Part shown: positions 39,301 to 51,300 of the stretch, piece by piece
Numbering within the stretch: the stretch's first letter is position 1
How the letters are laid out: every line of letters begins with the position of its first letter
NCBI GenBank assembly: GCA_022835595.1
Contig: BQUP01000011.1
Coordinates: forward strand, 253,319-317,318
DNA length: 64,000 nt
From: Cystobasidium ongulense
Lineage: Eukaryota > Basidiomycota > Cystobasidiomycetes > Cystobasidiales > Cystobasidiaceae
Direction of reading: 5' to 3'
Made by a program: the position numbers and the translations under genes
The notes under the pieces: model-generated
Seen by the model: the letters and a program-made list of their open reading frames with translations, nothing else
What the model was told of the DNA's origin: nothing
The model's database searches: none

Positions 39301-42042
39301 CTTGGAAGTGCGGCTGTCCTTGCTGTTGATGTTGCATATGAGCCTGAGGATGCATATGCTGACCTTGCTGACTCGGCTGCATGTGCAACGGTACTTCCTG
39401 CTGATGCTGCTGATAAGGCACTGAGGCGGGTCTAAGATGGGCTGCAGAACCCGGCTGATGCTCTGGCATCCTAGACTGCGGCATCGTTTCACTCAGTAAC
39501 TGTGGAGCGGGGGGTACAGAGGGACTTTGAGCAGAGACCGACGCGGGACGACTCTGAGGTTGTGTCTGAGGTGGAGGCGCATTCCTTTGCTGCTGTTGTT
39601 GCGGCTGAGCTTGCATTTGAGCTGGAGCAGTTCTCAAAGGGGGTTGATTTTGTTGTCCTGTTCGTGCAAGCGGTGATATGAAAGTCGCAGGTTCGTTATT
39701 CCTTTCTTGCTGTTTGCGAGATTCTTGGGCAGCGGCTGTACTTTGCATTTGAACTATTGAATCAGATTCCATCCTCCTTAAAGGCGGCGGAGGAGCAACT
39801 CGGTCATTCGAGCTTTGCGGAGGTTGAGCAGACATATTCTCTTCCGGTAACTGGGAGACATTAGAAGCTTCAGATGATGTAAGAGCTATCGAGTTCTGCC
39901 GCGATGGAATGACTGTTGGTTGTAGCTTTGGTGCTGCTACGCCCGGTTCAAGCTGTGTTTGACTTGGACCTTGCGACATGTTCGATGCTTGCTGATGTTG
40001 CTGATGCTGTGAAGGTGCTTGGAGATGTGACAGGTGATGCTGTTGTGGGGCAAGCTGTTCTTGCTGCCCGGTGTAGATGGGCAATCCACCGACTCTGGGC
40101 TGTATCGAAGCTATCGGGACTCCGTTCACCGTAGGTTGAGGCTGTAGGAATGCGTTAAATGTCAACATGGCTCTCCTCCCTCGTTTATGGCGGCGCAGGA
40201 TAGGTGGCAAGAAACAAAACTTACGAATTCATGCAAAGTCCGTTCGTAAGCTTTGGCAGCTAAAGAACCAGCACCTTTTGCACCCTTTGCCCTCCAGACA
40301 TCCCAAAACACCTCCCACCATTCATACAAGAATCCCCAATTCGAGTCAATCTGAATATCCGGTAAAGGTAGATCCTCCTCCTCTTCTTCGGCTTCCTCCT
40401 TTTCAACATTGTCCTTGATATTAAGATCGCTCTTGTCAGGTGATTGATTAGGTGAGAAAAGAGTAGGGGAGAATAGATTATCTCTTGAACCTAAAGGTGA
40501 GTTTGTCGAGTTCATAGTCGTGTCTAGATCTTGTTCATCTCCAGCGGAAGTGACAGTACCAGCGTCTGAACCTTTCGTAGCAGTGTGCGACTCTAAGCCA
40601 GTTTGTATACTTGTAGTCGTAGCGGTAGTAGCTTGAGTAGAAAGAGAAGCGTTGCTAGTTGAATCTTTCGTACTCGAGCCAAAGAAGAGTGATGAAGAAG
40701 CAGTAGAATTCGAATCTTCCGAACTTGATGTAGATGGTTTACCATCTTGATTAGAAGTAGTATTTCTACTTCTACTACTTATACCATCAATTTCTTCAGC
40801 GTCATCGTCTTCTTCGAGTATCGAGTCTGGCATGTTTGACAAGCTCGTTTGGGACGTTGGACGCTTCTTAGGTCTGGTGCTACTTTCTGCTTGTTCAATC
40901 TCGATGATCTCTTCTTTGTCTGCGACAAGTGTATCATTCTCTTCATTCTCACTTCGTTTCCGCTTGTTACGACTACTGCTGGCTTGCATACTACTGCTCG
41001 CAGCAGCAGCTGTATTCGCTTTCGATTTACCTTTCCTATCTTTCCGTTGCTTGGTGGGTACATTAGGAGCGTCTTCTAGGAACGCCCTGGCCGTCCGTTC
41101 GTAGCCTTGTCTATAGAGATAGTCGTATATGTATGCGTGGAACAGGTGTCGGTGATCAGAGACGGAGACTGAAGAGAATAGCTCTACTTTCTCCGCGAAT
41201 GTAGGATCGAAGGATGGGGGTTGTGATGAATGCTGCTGCGGCATACTGCTTTGCATGCCAATTTTGCCTGGCATGGGTAGGGCTGTGGAAGTGGATGCTG
41301 AAGGGGCTGAAGAGGTAGAAGGAAAGCTTTGTAGAGCGTACGACAAGGGCGATGATCCACGCGAGAGATAGGCAGGCTGACTGTGCTGCATACTTGTGCC
41401 TTTGGACGTGTTTGCATATTGTGCAGGATGGAGGTTGGCTTGTAAAGGTTGGGTCGAGCCTTGGACGGAGGAGTCGCTGCCATTAGGCATTATGGGATGC
41501 TCATGGATGCTGTGAGATCCATTTGGCTGGCCTCCAGCATTACCAGATGTCGATGTGGACCCAGCGGCACGGTGTAAGGTGGCACTTGTGGGAAAGGACG
41601 AGGATTGAGCCACAGTCGATGAGCCGCCTGAGGTCGAAGCTGGAGGTGGATGAAGACCCGCATGAGACGCGCTGCCAGAGGAAGGGCCAGCCGACGCAGG
41701 AGAAGTCGCGCTGTCGGTGACAGATATATACTGCTGATGTGCTTGCTGTTGCTGGTACGGTGTGTTGTTGAATTGCTGCTGCATATGCGCTGGCACATGC
41801 GGCGGATGGCCATGGAAGACCGACTGCTGCTGCTTCGCGCTGCTGATGAAGGCGGGCTGCTGCGACAGGGGGAAGGAGCGCTGTGGATCACTCCCCATCC
41901 CAGAGGGCGTGTTTGTGGTGGTGCTGCCATTGCTGCCCGAGCTCACAGCTGCAGCTGCCATGTTCGTGAGCTCGTCGCCGTCGCTGCTGCTCTCGCTCTT
42001 GCTGCTGGCGGGTGCGATGCCGACCTGGCCGGCGATGGCCAT
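36386..42042 (-). CDS. Giant Q-rich LisH-domain transcription regulator (Flo8/SSDP-like)
   Basis: Large nuclear co-regulator of about 1,800 residues in about five exons. The start MAIAGQVGIAPASSKSESSS (42042) leads through a Ser/Thr/Asn-rich region to a LisH motif, HLFHAYIYDYLYRQGYERTA then RAFLEDAPN (about 41070-41150). After a Ser/acidic linker comes DSNWGFLYEWWEVFWDVWRA (about 40300-40350), the block that follows LisH in Flo8/Som1 and animal SSDP proteins. The rest is Gln/Pro/Met/His-rich with long CAG/CAA-coded runs. The last exon encodes LLGDDGAINFDDFLVSGWQS then TA, an acidic-hydrophobic end that could be an activation motif. Relatives control filamentation, adhesion and development. 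An NLS-like KSRKRTNTDTSAKTKK lies near 37020. Confidence 0.85.
36665..39680 (-). repeat. CAG/CAA (poly-Gln) triplet-rich coding DNA
   Basis: The plus strand shows dense CTG/TTG triplets, strongest at 37620-37800 and 36668-36730, coding Gln runs interrupted by His, Met and Leu. Open frames reading Ser, Leu or Ser-Asn runs on either strand here are shadows of this repeat. Confidence 0.9.
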
Positions 42043-44321
42043 TCACGCACCGCAGTACAGTATCAGGATGATTTGGCAGGTGTATAGGGTGTGTGTCCTT
42101 GACTCGCTTCAGACGTGCAGCAGTTCCGCCTCTTATCTGCTTGATCCTGCCTGTTCAGCGCGCCTTGAAGGTGGGTGAACGTGCTGGAGCCTCCAGTCGC
42201 GAGACAGGCGCACAGATGGCCCTCTGAGGAGTCTGCGAGTGTCCAACGAGTGTGTAGACAACTTGAACGATGTAGTGACCGCGATGGGACTGCCTGGTCT
42301 TGTATAGCAGTGCTTCTGTTGCATTCGCCCAGACGCACCAACTCCACAGCCAGCTCTTTGGGAAAGACTCGCTAGATGACCGATGGGCGATTTTGATACC
42401 GAGTGGGAGGCTGTCGGAGGCACTGACTGCGTGCGTGTGTCTCCCCGCGACTAGCCCAACTGCTGCACACCAACTCCACCGCTCCAACTCGAAAGGTCCG
42501 TTTTGCTGAAGCAGAAAGCTGCTTTCCTCAACTACAATCCTCCACTTGCACTGCGATCGGACGGATTATCTGATAGTAGCGACTTCAGGCGCAGGAGAGC
42601 TTGTGCACCAATTAATCATTCAGACTGACTCGAACAGCTTCCTCATATTATTCAATATCTATCCTGTCCTGCTCGTCGGCCGTACTTCAGGCTGTCAAAG
42701 GGTAGGGCAATGCCTTTGTCCGGAGCAATTTACTTTCATCAAAAGCTAGATTTCTACTGCCAAAGCTCAAAGCATCTACCAATCCTCTTACACTTCATCG
42801 AGCACTTCTACGTTCCCTGCTCTGCTCCATCCTCACTCATTCAACCAGTTTCCGATTCTTCTCCGTCTGCTGGGGATCCCCCTAAATTGAGGCTTCCGCC
42901 CCGGCTTGCACTGAATGAGGGCCGTTTCTCCTGAGAAAGAATCGCGACGAAATAATAAAGTGATCTGAGCAGCCTGACACCTTCCGTTCACATCCTCAAG
43001 CTCCTCAACATCATGCAGGCTAGCTTCAGGAGTTCTATCGTCAACTTCCCAAGTCCCCATCTGCTCTTTATAGAGGAATGCTATTAATGCCGCTCTCAAA
43101 CCGACGATAAGAGCAAGTCTAAGTACACGTCTTGTGTCTACAATCCAACCTAAAATATTGTACTCACCGTATGTTTGGCATGCACTTCAACACAATGCAG
43201 ACAGGTCGTGAAATACATAGACTACCCGCAGTACGATGCGCGTCCAACAACGTTAACAAGGCGAATCTTAATTCATGCATGAAATCTACCATTCTCCGAG
43301 ATGGTCTCCCCTACCCACGGCGCGGCTGGAGCCTTTCAGGAGTTGTGTATGTCCAATGTACGCCTCCTACCTGGCCATAAGTACCTCCGTCCGCTCAGCT
43401 ACGAATCGAGAAGACCCTTTCGTCCTTATATCAGCCGTATGAGCTCGATCTCTTGCTCCTCAGGAACTTTCGATACCGCCCAACGGTACCGAAAGCCGAA
43501 GGGGCAGCTAAGGAGGGGCTTCAAGAAAGACAGCAAGCACATCTATGGCTTGTTTGATTGAAGTATATTGTTTTCGGTAGACCGTGCATTTCAGTGCTCG
43601 TCACCAGCTGATATCTAGTCTATGATCTTATGGTGACCGATTAATTACTTTGGCATGACCTTTCTTCGGCGGTATATAAGCAAGGGATCATCAGCCAGCC
43701 TACTCGGCGCTAAATACAGGTGCCTTTGCTGTAGGACGTCTCAACGGACAACAACTTTCATTTAGCAGGCATATAGTATCTAATCCTTGTTGACGCTTTC
43801 AAACCGTGGCATAGTCAGACCCGTTCCGAAAACCTGGAGGACTAGTAAACGCTCGATACACCTTGAGGCGTAGCATAGCCTGAGCTTGAATGCTGAGCGG
43901 AGATGTCTGGCCTTGAGGTCCAGTGAGACACGAAAGAGCCATACCGGAAAACACATTCACTAGCATTGCTATTTTGTAAACCTCTAGTCGATTTGAGGCG
44001 GGATGGAAGAAATAGTGCCTGCTTCTTGAACTTCAGCATATTTACTGGGAGTGCCTTTCTCCTCTTCCCATTTTCTGATACATGGCGTTTATTATTTCCC
44101 AGAATCAGCAGTGTGTTCTGGCCGGCAAAGCAAGCCTGATCGGCCGGTTCAAAGCACCTCGCCTTGCCGAAATCCAAGTCCGGGGCCACACTTCTTCTCC
44201 CACCACCTTCAAGACCGCCTTCTGCCCCATTTGAAATAGCCGACCTCCAACTTCAAGCTGTAGGGACTCGGTAACAAGGCTTGGATACAGTAGCGTTGGG
44301 AAACACGCGAGTTTCCCCGCC
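42043..44321. other. Long divergent intergenic region
   Basis: About 2.28 kb lies between the starts of the LisH regulator (-) and the mitochondrial carrier (+), far longer than any other promoter interval here. The stretch 42440-42860 is C/T-rich. An ATG-started 86-codon plus frame at 43301-43561 and smaller ones have no recognisable domain. It may hold a long regulatory promoter, a long spliced leader or a non-coding RNA. Confidence 0.55.
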
Positions 44322-45747
44322 ATGACGGCCGTCGGGCTTGATCGAGAAGATGCGTACCATCCAGCACATGAGCTGGGGTTGAAAATGCTGTGCGCTGGTG
44401 AGTGTCTTGTTCGCATATCCTGCGAATACATAGGTACTGTGACAGAAAGAACGGAACTGACTGGCTCGTGCTTCAATAGGTATCGCAAATGCAGTCGGAT
44501 CAATGGTCACCAATCCAGCGGATCTTACGAAGGTGAATTGGTCGTAACGCGTGCTTGTGCCCCCTCATGCTCACATCCAGTGCCTTGTCCGCTCCCATCG
44601 CACGGATTATCTAGGTCCGCCAACAGTTATACATCAAACAAGCAGCAGAGAGACTCTCGCCAAGCTTTCCGGCTACATTGGTTCGCATGGTGCGGGAAGA
44701 AGGTCTTTTGAGTCTGTATAAAGGCTTGACTGTAAGTTGTACTTCCAAACCTCTTATGTGAATCAGCCTAAATTACCATTTAAAGGCTTCAATGTGTCGC
44801 GAAATGTCTTAGTACGTGAGAGCGACTCAAGCGAAGAAGTAGACTCGCATTGACCACTGGTTTCCCGCACGTGCAGTTCAAGTATACGAATGGGAATGTA
44901 TGATCTTTTCAAGACGTCTATCACGAAAGCCAATCCGCGCATAGATCAACATAGTATGGCTGTCAAGCTGCTGGCTGGTATGGTAAGCTTGCTGTGGCGC
45001 TCTCGTATGCCAAAGTTTTGGCTAACTCGCCTCTGTTTGTAACAGGGCTCGGGCTGCTTGGGGGCTGCCGTAGCCAACCCTGCTGATTTAGTAAGTCAGG
45101 CATTGTGCGTTAGAATATGCTCTGTCTAATCATGACCGGCGTCTCAGGTGAAAGTTCGGTTACAAGCTGCTGGGAATACAATGACTCTTTCGCAACATGT
45201 TCTGGATATTTACCGGCGCCAGGGAATAGTCGGATACTGGAGAGGAGTTGTACCTACCGTGTTCAGGTATCCACGACTTTACCCTCGTCTAATTTCCTCG
45301 GAGACTGATTGTACCAAATTCCAGGGCGGGTATATTAACGTCTTCGCAACTGGGCAGTTACGATGGAACCAAGCAGTTTTTCAAGCGTGAAATGCCAAAG
45401 CAGTTCCCTGAAGGATTCCGCACACATCTCATTTGCTCTGGAATAGCAGGCTTTGTGTGTAGTGTTGCATCGGCTCCAGGTAAGCTTATTTTAGAAGTGC
45501 CTATCCGATAGTATAGCCAGCTGATGGTGGCACAATAGTCGATACGATCAAAGTCCGAATGATGAACGATAGCAAAAGCCAGTATAAGAATGCGATACAT
45601 GCGACCGCCCTACTGCTGCGGTACGAAGGTCCTCTTGCGCTATATAAGGGCTTCTTCGGGTGTTGGATCCGGTTATGGCCACAAACGGTAATATCGCTAA
45701 TCACGATGGAGAAGCTCAGGAAGATAGTAGGACTGAACCCTATCTGA
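44322..45747 (+). CDS. Mitochondrial carrier family protein (UCP/dicarboxylate-like)
   Basis: Inner-membrane solute carrier with three repeats. The start MTAVGLDREDAYHPAHELGL is followed by GIANAVGSMVTNPADLTK, VRQQLYIKQAAERL and VREEGLLSLYKGLT. The second repeat: ASMCREMSYSSIRMGMYDLF, GSGCLGAAVANPADL, VKVRLQAAGNTMTLSQHVLD, VGYWRGVVPTVFR. The third: FVCSVASAP then DTIKVRMMND, LLRYEGPLALYKGFFGCWIR, ending RKIVGLNPI. The Px[DE]xx[KR] signatures are visible in all three repeats. The wording is nearest to the UCP/SLC25A30/dicarboxylate branch from memory; the transported solute cannot be read from sequence. At least seven short introns. The AlkB-like gene starts less than 170 bp downstream on the same strand. 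Confidence 0.9.
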
Positions 45748-45914
45748 AAGTAGTACAAGGGAGAAGTAGGGTATCTGTACTCTGTAGAATATCCTGTGAA
45801 TAGATTGATGTAGTTTGCCACTTTAAAAAGCCGATGTTTTGGCCGAGCGTGACCGAATGTGCCTTGGCTCTCCACCTACTTGCCTCTCCTCCACCCACCT
45901 CATGGGACTATTTC

Positions 45915-46743
45915 ATGAGTCACAGCAGCTTATTCGGGTCCGATGACGAGCTAGACGAGTCTGAACACACCAGCAGCGTTGACTCTGAGGATGTCAACCA
46001 TCAAGCACCGCAGGCTGGTGCCACCGTGAAATCAGACGACCTCCTCGGCAATTCAGTCGCTGATATCAGACCACCGAACATTAAAGGCTTCTATCTGATA
46101 CGAGATTTAATCCCCCTTGAGCTACAAGAAATGCTCCTTCGGCGTATTCTAGAGGAAAAGGCAGTAACCGCGCGACACCCTCAAGCTATGTTGTTCCCTC
46201 GATCTAGCCAATCTGGAAGAGATATAGATAATTGTCCACCATACCTCTCGGATTTCGTGAAGAAGCTTCCCGGCCTTCTGTCACCACATTTGTCAATGGA
46301 GGATTTCGAAGCTGTCTTCGAAGAACGGCTACCCCTTCAAACTATCATTAACCTTTATGAGCCCGGTCAAGGCATCACGCCCCACGTGAGTAGTGATGAC
46401 AGTGGATCTATAATGCTATCTGACCTGCCCACTTTCTCTACAGGTGGACCTGCCTCACCGGTATGCGCATCCTATTGTTGGCGTGTCGTTAGCTAGTGCT
46501 GCAGTCATGGAATTCGTCAGTCTGGATGAGCAAGTCCGACAAGCCGTCTTGGTTCGACCGGGAGATGTGTATGTCCTCCTTCACGACGCTAGGTATAACT
46601 ATAAACATGGCATTGCGTATCGTGATGTAGATTTATGGAGAGACGAAGAAGGCGCAATTAGACAGCTTTATAGAGGTACTAGAGTGTCCATCACTTTCAG
46701 GCGGATGTTGTCAATCACGAGTGAACTATCTGTAGAAGCGTAA
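45915..46743 (+). CDS. AlkB-like Fe(II)/2-oxoglutarate dioxygenase
   Basis: Member of the AlkB (ALKBH) nucleic-acid or protein demethylase/hydroxylase superfamily. Two exons join at ITPH|VDLPH across an intron from 46386. Active-site residues are visible: LPLQTIINLYEPGQGITPHV then D (iron HxD), GVSLASAAVMEF, the distal histidine in YNYKHGIAYRDV, and RVSITFRRM supplying the 2-oxoglutarate-binding Arg. The wording resembles the AlkB domain of ALKBH8, which modifies tRNA wobble uridine, but no RRM or methyltransferase domain is attached, so the substrate is open. An acidic Ser-rich N-terminus (FGSDDELDESEHTSSVDSED) precedes the domain. The start chosen is MSHSSLFGSDD; an in-frame ATG at 45834 would add 27 residues. 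Confidence 0.88.
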
Positions 46744-46868
46744 TCAGCACACCGCGTAATACTTCAAACATGAATACGACAATGCCATACCTTTGCAAGT
46801 GGCGGCCTCTGCAGCCGCCGATCACCTTTTTCCAGACCTGACATGCTCCTCGTCCGACTGGAGCAACC

Positions 46869-48187
46869 ATGGCAGCTACAAGGTGAGTCGTGCTCGCTGA
46901 AGTTCTTCGTCTGATAACTTGGCGTTCTGACTCTCTCGCAGCGATGTCACCATGGCAGAAACGCCTTCCGAGCTTCTGCAAGCATTTGCCGTGTATTCTT
47001 CAGAGCTAGACGAGCATTATGATCGAAGAGAACGTATCATCAAAACTTCAAGAGATATAACAGCTCTGAGCAAGAAGCTCATCTTTCACCTTCATCGTGT
47101 GACTCAACGGAAACCAGAAGCTGTACTCAAAGAAGCGCAGCCGAAATTGCAAGAGCTCGAGGAACTGTTTACAGCGCTCCAAGAGGATCTGGAAGGTGAA
47201 CGATATTGGCGGTGAGTCCGACGGTGAAGTAGCATCCGGCGGTCTTGGACGTCATGATCTAGTCTTACCCTACGCTTCATAGGTATCAAAGGCAAATATC
47301 ACCGGGGATACAGGAATACGTACGTTCATTCTCACCTCCCACAACATAGCTACTGTGCTACAAACTAACTTACCTTTGGCAGATCGAAGCAGCTACATTC
47401 ATGCATTTCTTATCCACATCCTACACCCTCATGACCCTCGAGCAAATCCAACAAGGCGTTCCTCTACCGGTTACAACGCAAGACTTCTTGCTCGGCATTG
47501 CTGACCTTACGGGCGAAGTAATGAGGTACGAATGACAAAATAGGCTGTTCGGCAGGAGAGACGACAATACTGATGTTGAAGATATCCAGATATGGTATCA
47601 ATAGCGTAGGCCGCACGGGCGACCCTAATGACCTGGCTGCCAGCTCGAAAACCATGGCGGAATTCGTGCGAGCATGCATAGCGGGTGAGCCGCCGAGGTC
47701 CGCTTGAGATAATTCATATGGGAGCTGAGTATCTTCCTCATTTCTCAGGTCTGGATCCTCTGGCGCCGAAAGTTAGGGTGAGCAGATGCGCACTGTTTTT
47801 CTGGTCGCCCTCAATCAGGCAAGCTGATTGTCGGACTTTTCTCAGTCAATGTTCGACAAGATGAAAGTTGCCCAGGCTAGCTTGCGGAAGCTGGAAGCTA
47901 GTACGTCTAAGGCTTGCACAGCAGGTGAGGTGTCGATTATCTCGGCTGACGAGCCTTGTCCATTTCAGCCTCATATGCTCTGATTGTCCGTGGCGCCGAG
48001 TATGCAGATTTCCCCGAAGCTCTGAAGGATATGGTAAGCTAATGATACAGACACTGAAACCCATCAAGCTTTCAGAGCGGTACTGATGTTTCATGTTTCA
48101 TGTTTCAATTGTGCTGTTGTTGATGTTCTTCAGGTTCGACAGATCAGCAGCAGATCAGAAACAGAAGAGCGGGCGGAAGATCATTAG
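46869..48187 (+). CDS. Translin-associated factor X (TRAX)
   Basis: TRAX subunit of the translin-TRAX (C3PO) endoribonuclease, implicated in tRNA 5'-leader removal in fungi. The start MAATSDVTMAETPSELLQ spans the first intron. Then ERIIKTSRDITALSKKLIFH, EDLEGERYWRYQRQISPGIQ, EYIEAATFMHFLSTSYTLM and the TRAX signature DFLLGIADLTGEVMRYGINS then VGRTGDP; the end is YALIVRGAEYADFPEALKDM. LTGE holds one of the acidic residues (Glu) of the metal site in TRAX; translin lacks such a site. The aligned wording favours TRAX over translin. About seven introns. Translin itself is not in this window. The gap to the AlkB-like stop is only 125 bp. Confidence 0.9.
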
Positions 48188-48381
48188 AGAGAGTCAGTCC
48201 ATGTGTCTGAGCCTTTGTTGTTGTCCATAGTATGTAGAAGCAGCGTCGTCACTCTAAGTCACCGTGATCACAGCCAAGCTTCGACTACGAAGCCTGTGGC
48301 GAGCCCTGCCCTTGCTCCTTCATCACACGAAATCTACATGGTGTACATACTGGTCTGCAAAGACAACAGCGCATCGATGAC

Positions 48382-51300
48382 ATGAAGACGCGAGAAGAGC
48401 GTACAGGACGCAGCTCCGGGCGGTCTCTCAATGGTCCACCAGGCTCGGCCACGGCCGTGGGACCATCGCCCTTCCTCAGCCGACCCAGCAGCCCTCCTGG
48501 ATCTAAGATAAGGGATGCAATACATGGATATGAAGAGTCAGATCACGTACAGCATCATGCGCGAGGTGCAGCTGTGGTAGACGACGGGGTCGATTCAGCA
48601 ACAGCCGATCAGGCTGACACGCCTACAGCAAGAGATGGGGTCTCGAGGAGCAGACACGCGACCAGCAGCACCGATGAAGGTCGTTACACCGGAGCATCGT
48701 ATCCGCCTTCTCGCTCGGTATCTGGCGTACGCCCTCTTGGTGGAGGATCTCCGTCCTTCATGATGGGCTCATGGGCAGGGTATTCTTCCAAGGCAGGCAT
48801 AGTGGGGTTAGGGTCACACTCGCTCATGCAGTACGCACAACTACAGCTCTGTATACTCATCAGGCTGTGACTAATCATGTTTCTTTACCCTGCTTCCTGC
48901 CCATCTGCCTATACCCGTCGTTGCATTGGTGTACTCGATCACGTGTTGTACATCGACGACCCAATCCATCATTGCGAATCCTGTGCAATACTGTCCCTTG
49001 AATATCTAAACAACTGATACTATTCAAATCTCTTCAATGCTGGCTCTTCTTCAGGATGATCAATGCCATTGGCCTCGACGCTGCTCGGGAAGAAGAGGCA
49101 GACGCTGTAGAAAGCACCACGCCTGGACACGATGACCACCTACCGCTAAGCCCGGACAGACTCAGTCAGACCTTGCAACCTGATGAAGAACAGCAGGATA
49201 GTGACCAGGACAGTGTGACAGATAGTCCTATGCACACCAACGTCGCGCGTGACTATACATGTGAGTCTCAATCGCTGTCGGCGGTAGCGCTCGGTCATAC
49301 TCGGCGTGTCAGTCACGCACGCCGACTCAGCAGCGTGAAATCAGTGTTTAGCAGATCCACGAGCTGACTACCTACGTCCGGTACCGCTTTCTTGCTTCTC
49401 AACACCAACGGCAACTACGATGCCCTGCAAATTAGCTCGAAGAAGGGGGAAGCGGAGATGGATGTCCTCGTCTATTGACGCTATACACACTCGTATGCCA
49501 GGTCGTCGCGTGTGGCCGACTAAATCCAAGCATTCAACCCTGCCCAAGACCGTTCTCAAAAGCATCGACGAGCCTCACACACAAGTCAGTCAACAAGACT
49601 CGTCGTCCATGCTCTCCGAAGAGGTCGGCCCTTCAGCAAGCAGTGGGATGCTGGAAGCTGGTACGCTCACACACTCACCTATAGCTTCACCTTCTCTTTC
49701 GGAAGGTGATGTACAAGAGCCACCCGCAGAACTATTGCAAGAGCGCGCCGGTTCTTCTACATTGTCTGTACCTAGTCCATCGCAATCTATATCTGTCGAC
49801 CTACCAGGAGGCGAGCATGTTATTCTGGAAGATGACGAATCTCGCCGAACCATCCTCGCTCAAAAGCTTCAAGAGGTTTTCAGTCTTCCGTCAGCCGAAG
49901 CCGTCCTCGCCGAGTATCCGAGCTGGCTATTCCGCTCCGTATTGTTGCAAGGCTTTTTGTATCTGACCGAGGCGCACCTATGTTTTTACGCCTATATCAA
50001 GGGTAAAGAAGGGCAGGTCATCCGGTCAGGAACAATGTACAGACGGTTTCCTAAATCGATAATCCAGACAAAGTACTGGTTCATCCTCAAAGACGATGTT
50101 CTCAGCTGGTACTCGTCCTCTACAAATCCATACTTTCCCGTCGAACACATTCCGCTCCATTATGTTACAAGCATCGAACCTTCGCCCACCCACGAGGATC
50201 GCTTCAAAATAATCACTCCCAACAAAGTGTACAGATTCGCTACCGAATCTGCTAAGAGCCAGCAGGAATGGATTAAGATTCTTCGCAAGGTCGCTTTCCG
50301 AAGTCAAAGTGTGGAGGACAGTATCAAGGTGGGATCATCTTCAATACTTGCTGACACCAAACACTGACTCTACAAACTCCTTCCCAGGTCGTCATACCCT
50401 TGTGGAGAATAAACAAGGTGGAAGTGGCGGAAGAGCTCGAGTTCGCCAAGGCTACCATGCGAGTCGAGGCTGTAGAGCAGCAGCTAGATGGAAGCGTCAC
50501 TCCAGACGAATACTACTTCTCCTTTGCTGGAGACCCGCATGAGATTGCCCGGACCGTTGAAGCCTCGGCCAGTCGATCACGACAGCTAGTCTTAGAAGCG
50601 AGCAGATCTCAGTCAAATACCCCGCAAGGTCATTCCAGTATTGTTCATACACAAGTGGAAAGTAAGCCTGGTGGAGACGAAGCAGTCTTGCAACAACAAG
50701 ACAGTGAAAGTGCATCGCGGTGCTCGTCGCCAGGGGAAGTTCCTAGTCCTTCAATATTTCTGGATCAATTTACCTATCCACCTAGCGTTTCTGGTCTGCC
50801 GGAGCCAAGAAGTGTCACTAAATCAGGCGATGGTGCATGGACAACATGGATACGCAAGCAGCCGCGTAAAGTACTTGGTGTGCCAGCCAAGCTACCTTTT
50901 GCTGGCCGACTACCTTTCGCTTACTGGGGCCACGACGTGCAGCGAGGCACTTCTTCTTCTTTCGATGGCGGTGCAGTAGTCGTTAGTAGTGATGAAGCGG
51001 ATATGGTCGAAGAGCTCGACCTGATGAGTAAAGAAAGGGAATTTTTGAAGACTACCTTCGGTCTGGGTGACCGAGAGGAGGTCATCTATCGTAAGTATAG
51101 GCAAGTACAATCTCTGCCAGGTCACGTTACACTAACTAAGGTACCTTTCAGAGCAACGATGCTACCTATCGCGCGGTGTCCCAATTTATGGAACTCTCTA
51201 CGTTACGACTTCTTACCTATGCTTCAAATCTCAATCTATTTTGACGAAAACCAGGGTACGTTCTGATGTAAATCAGATTGATCCCGTGAATTGACATTCT

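Noticed and set aside
43301-43561. 86-codon ATG-started plus frame in the long intergenic region
   Set aside because: No recognisable domain, composition like the surrounding non-coding DNA, and no sign of splice partners.
48090-48110. Short tandem TTTCATG repeat (three units)
   Set aside because: Lies in a TRAX intron and is too short to indicate more than local slippage.
48802-48815. Telomere-like GGGGTTAGGG string
   Set aside because: Single copy inside a coding exon of the sterol glucosyltransferase; no tandem array.
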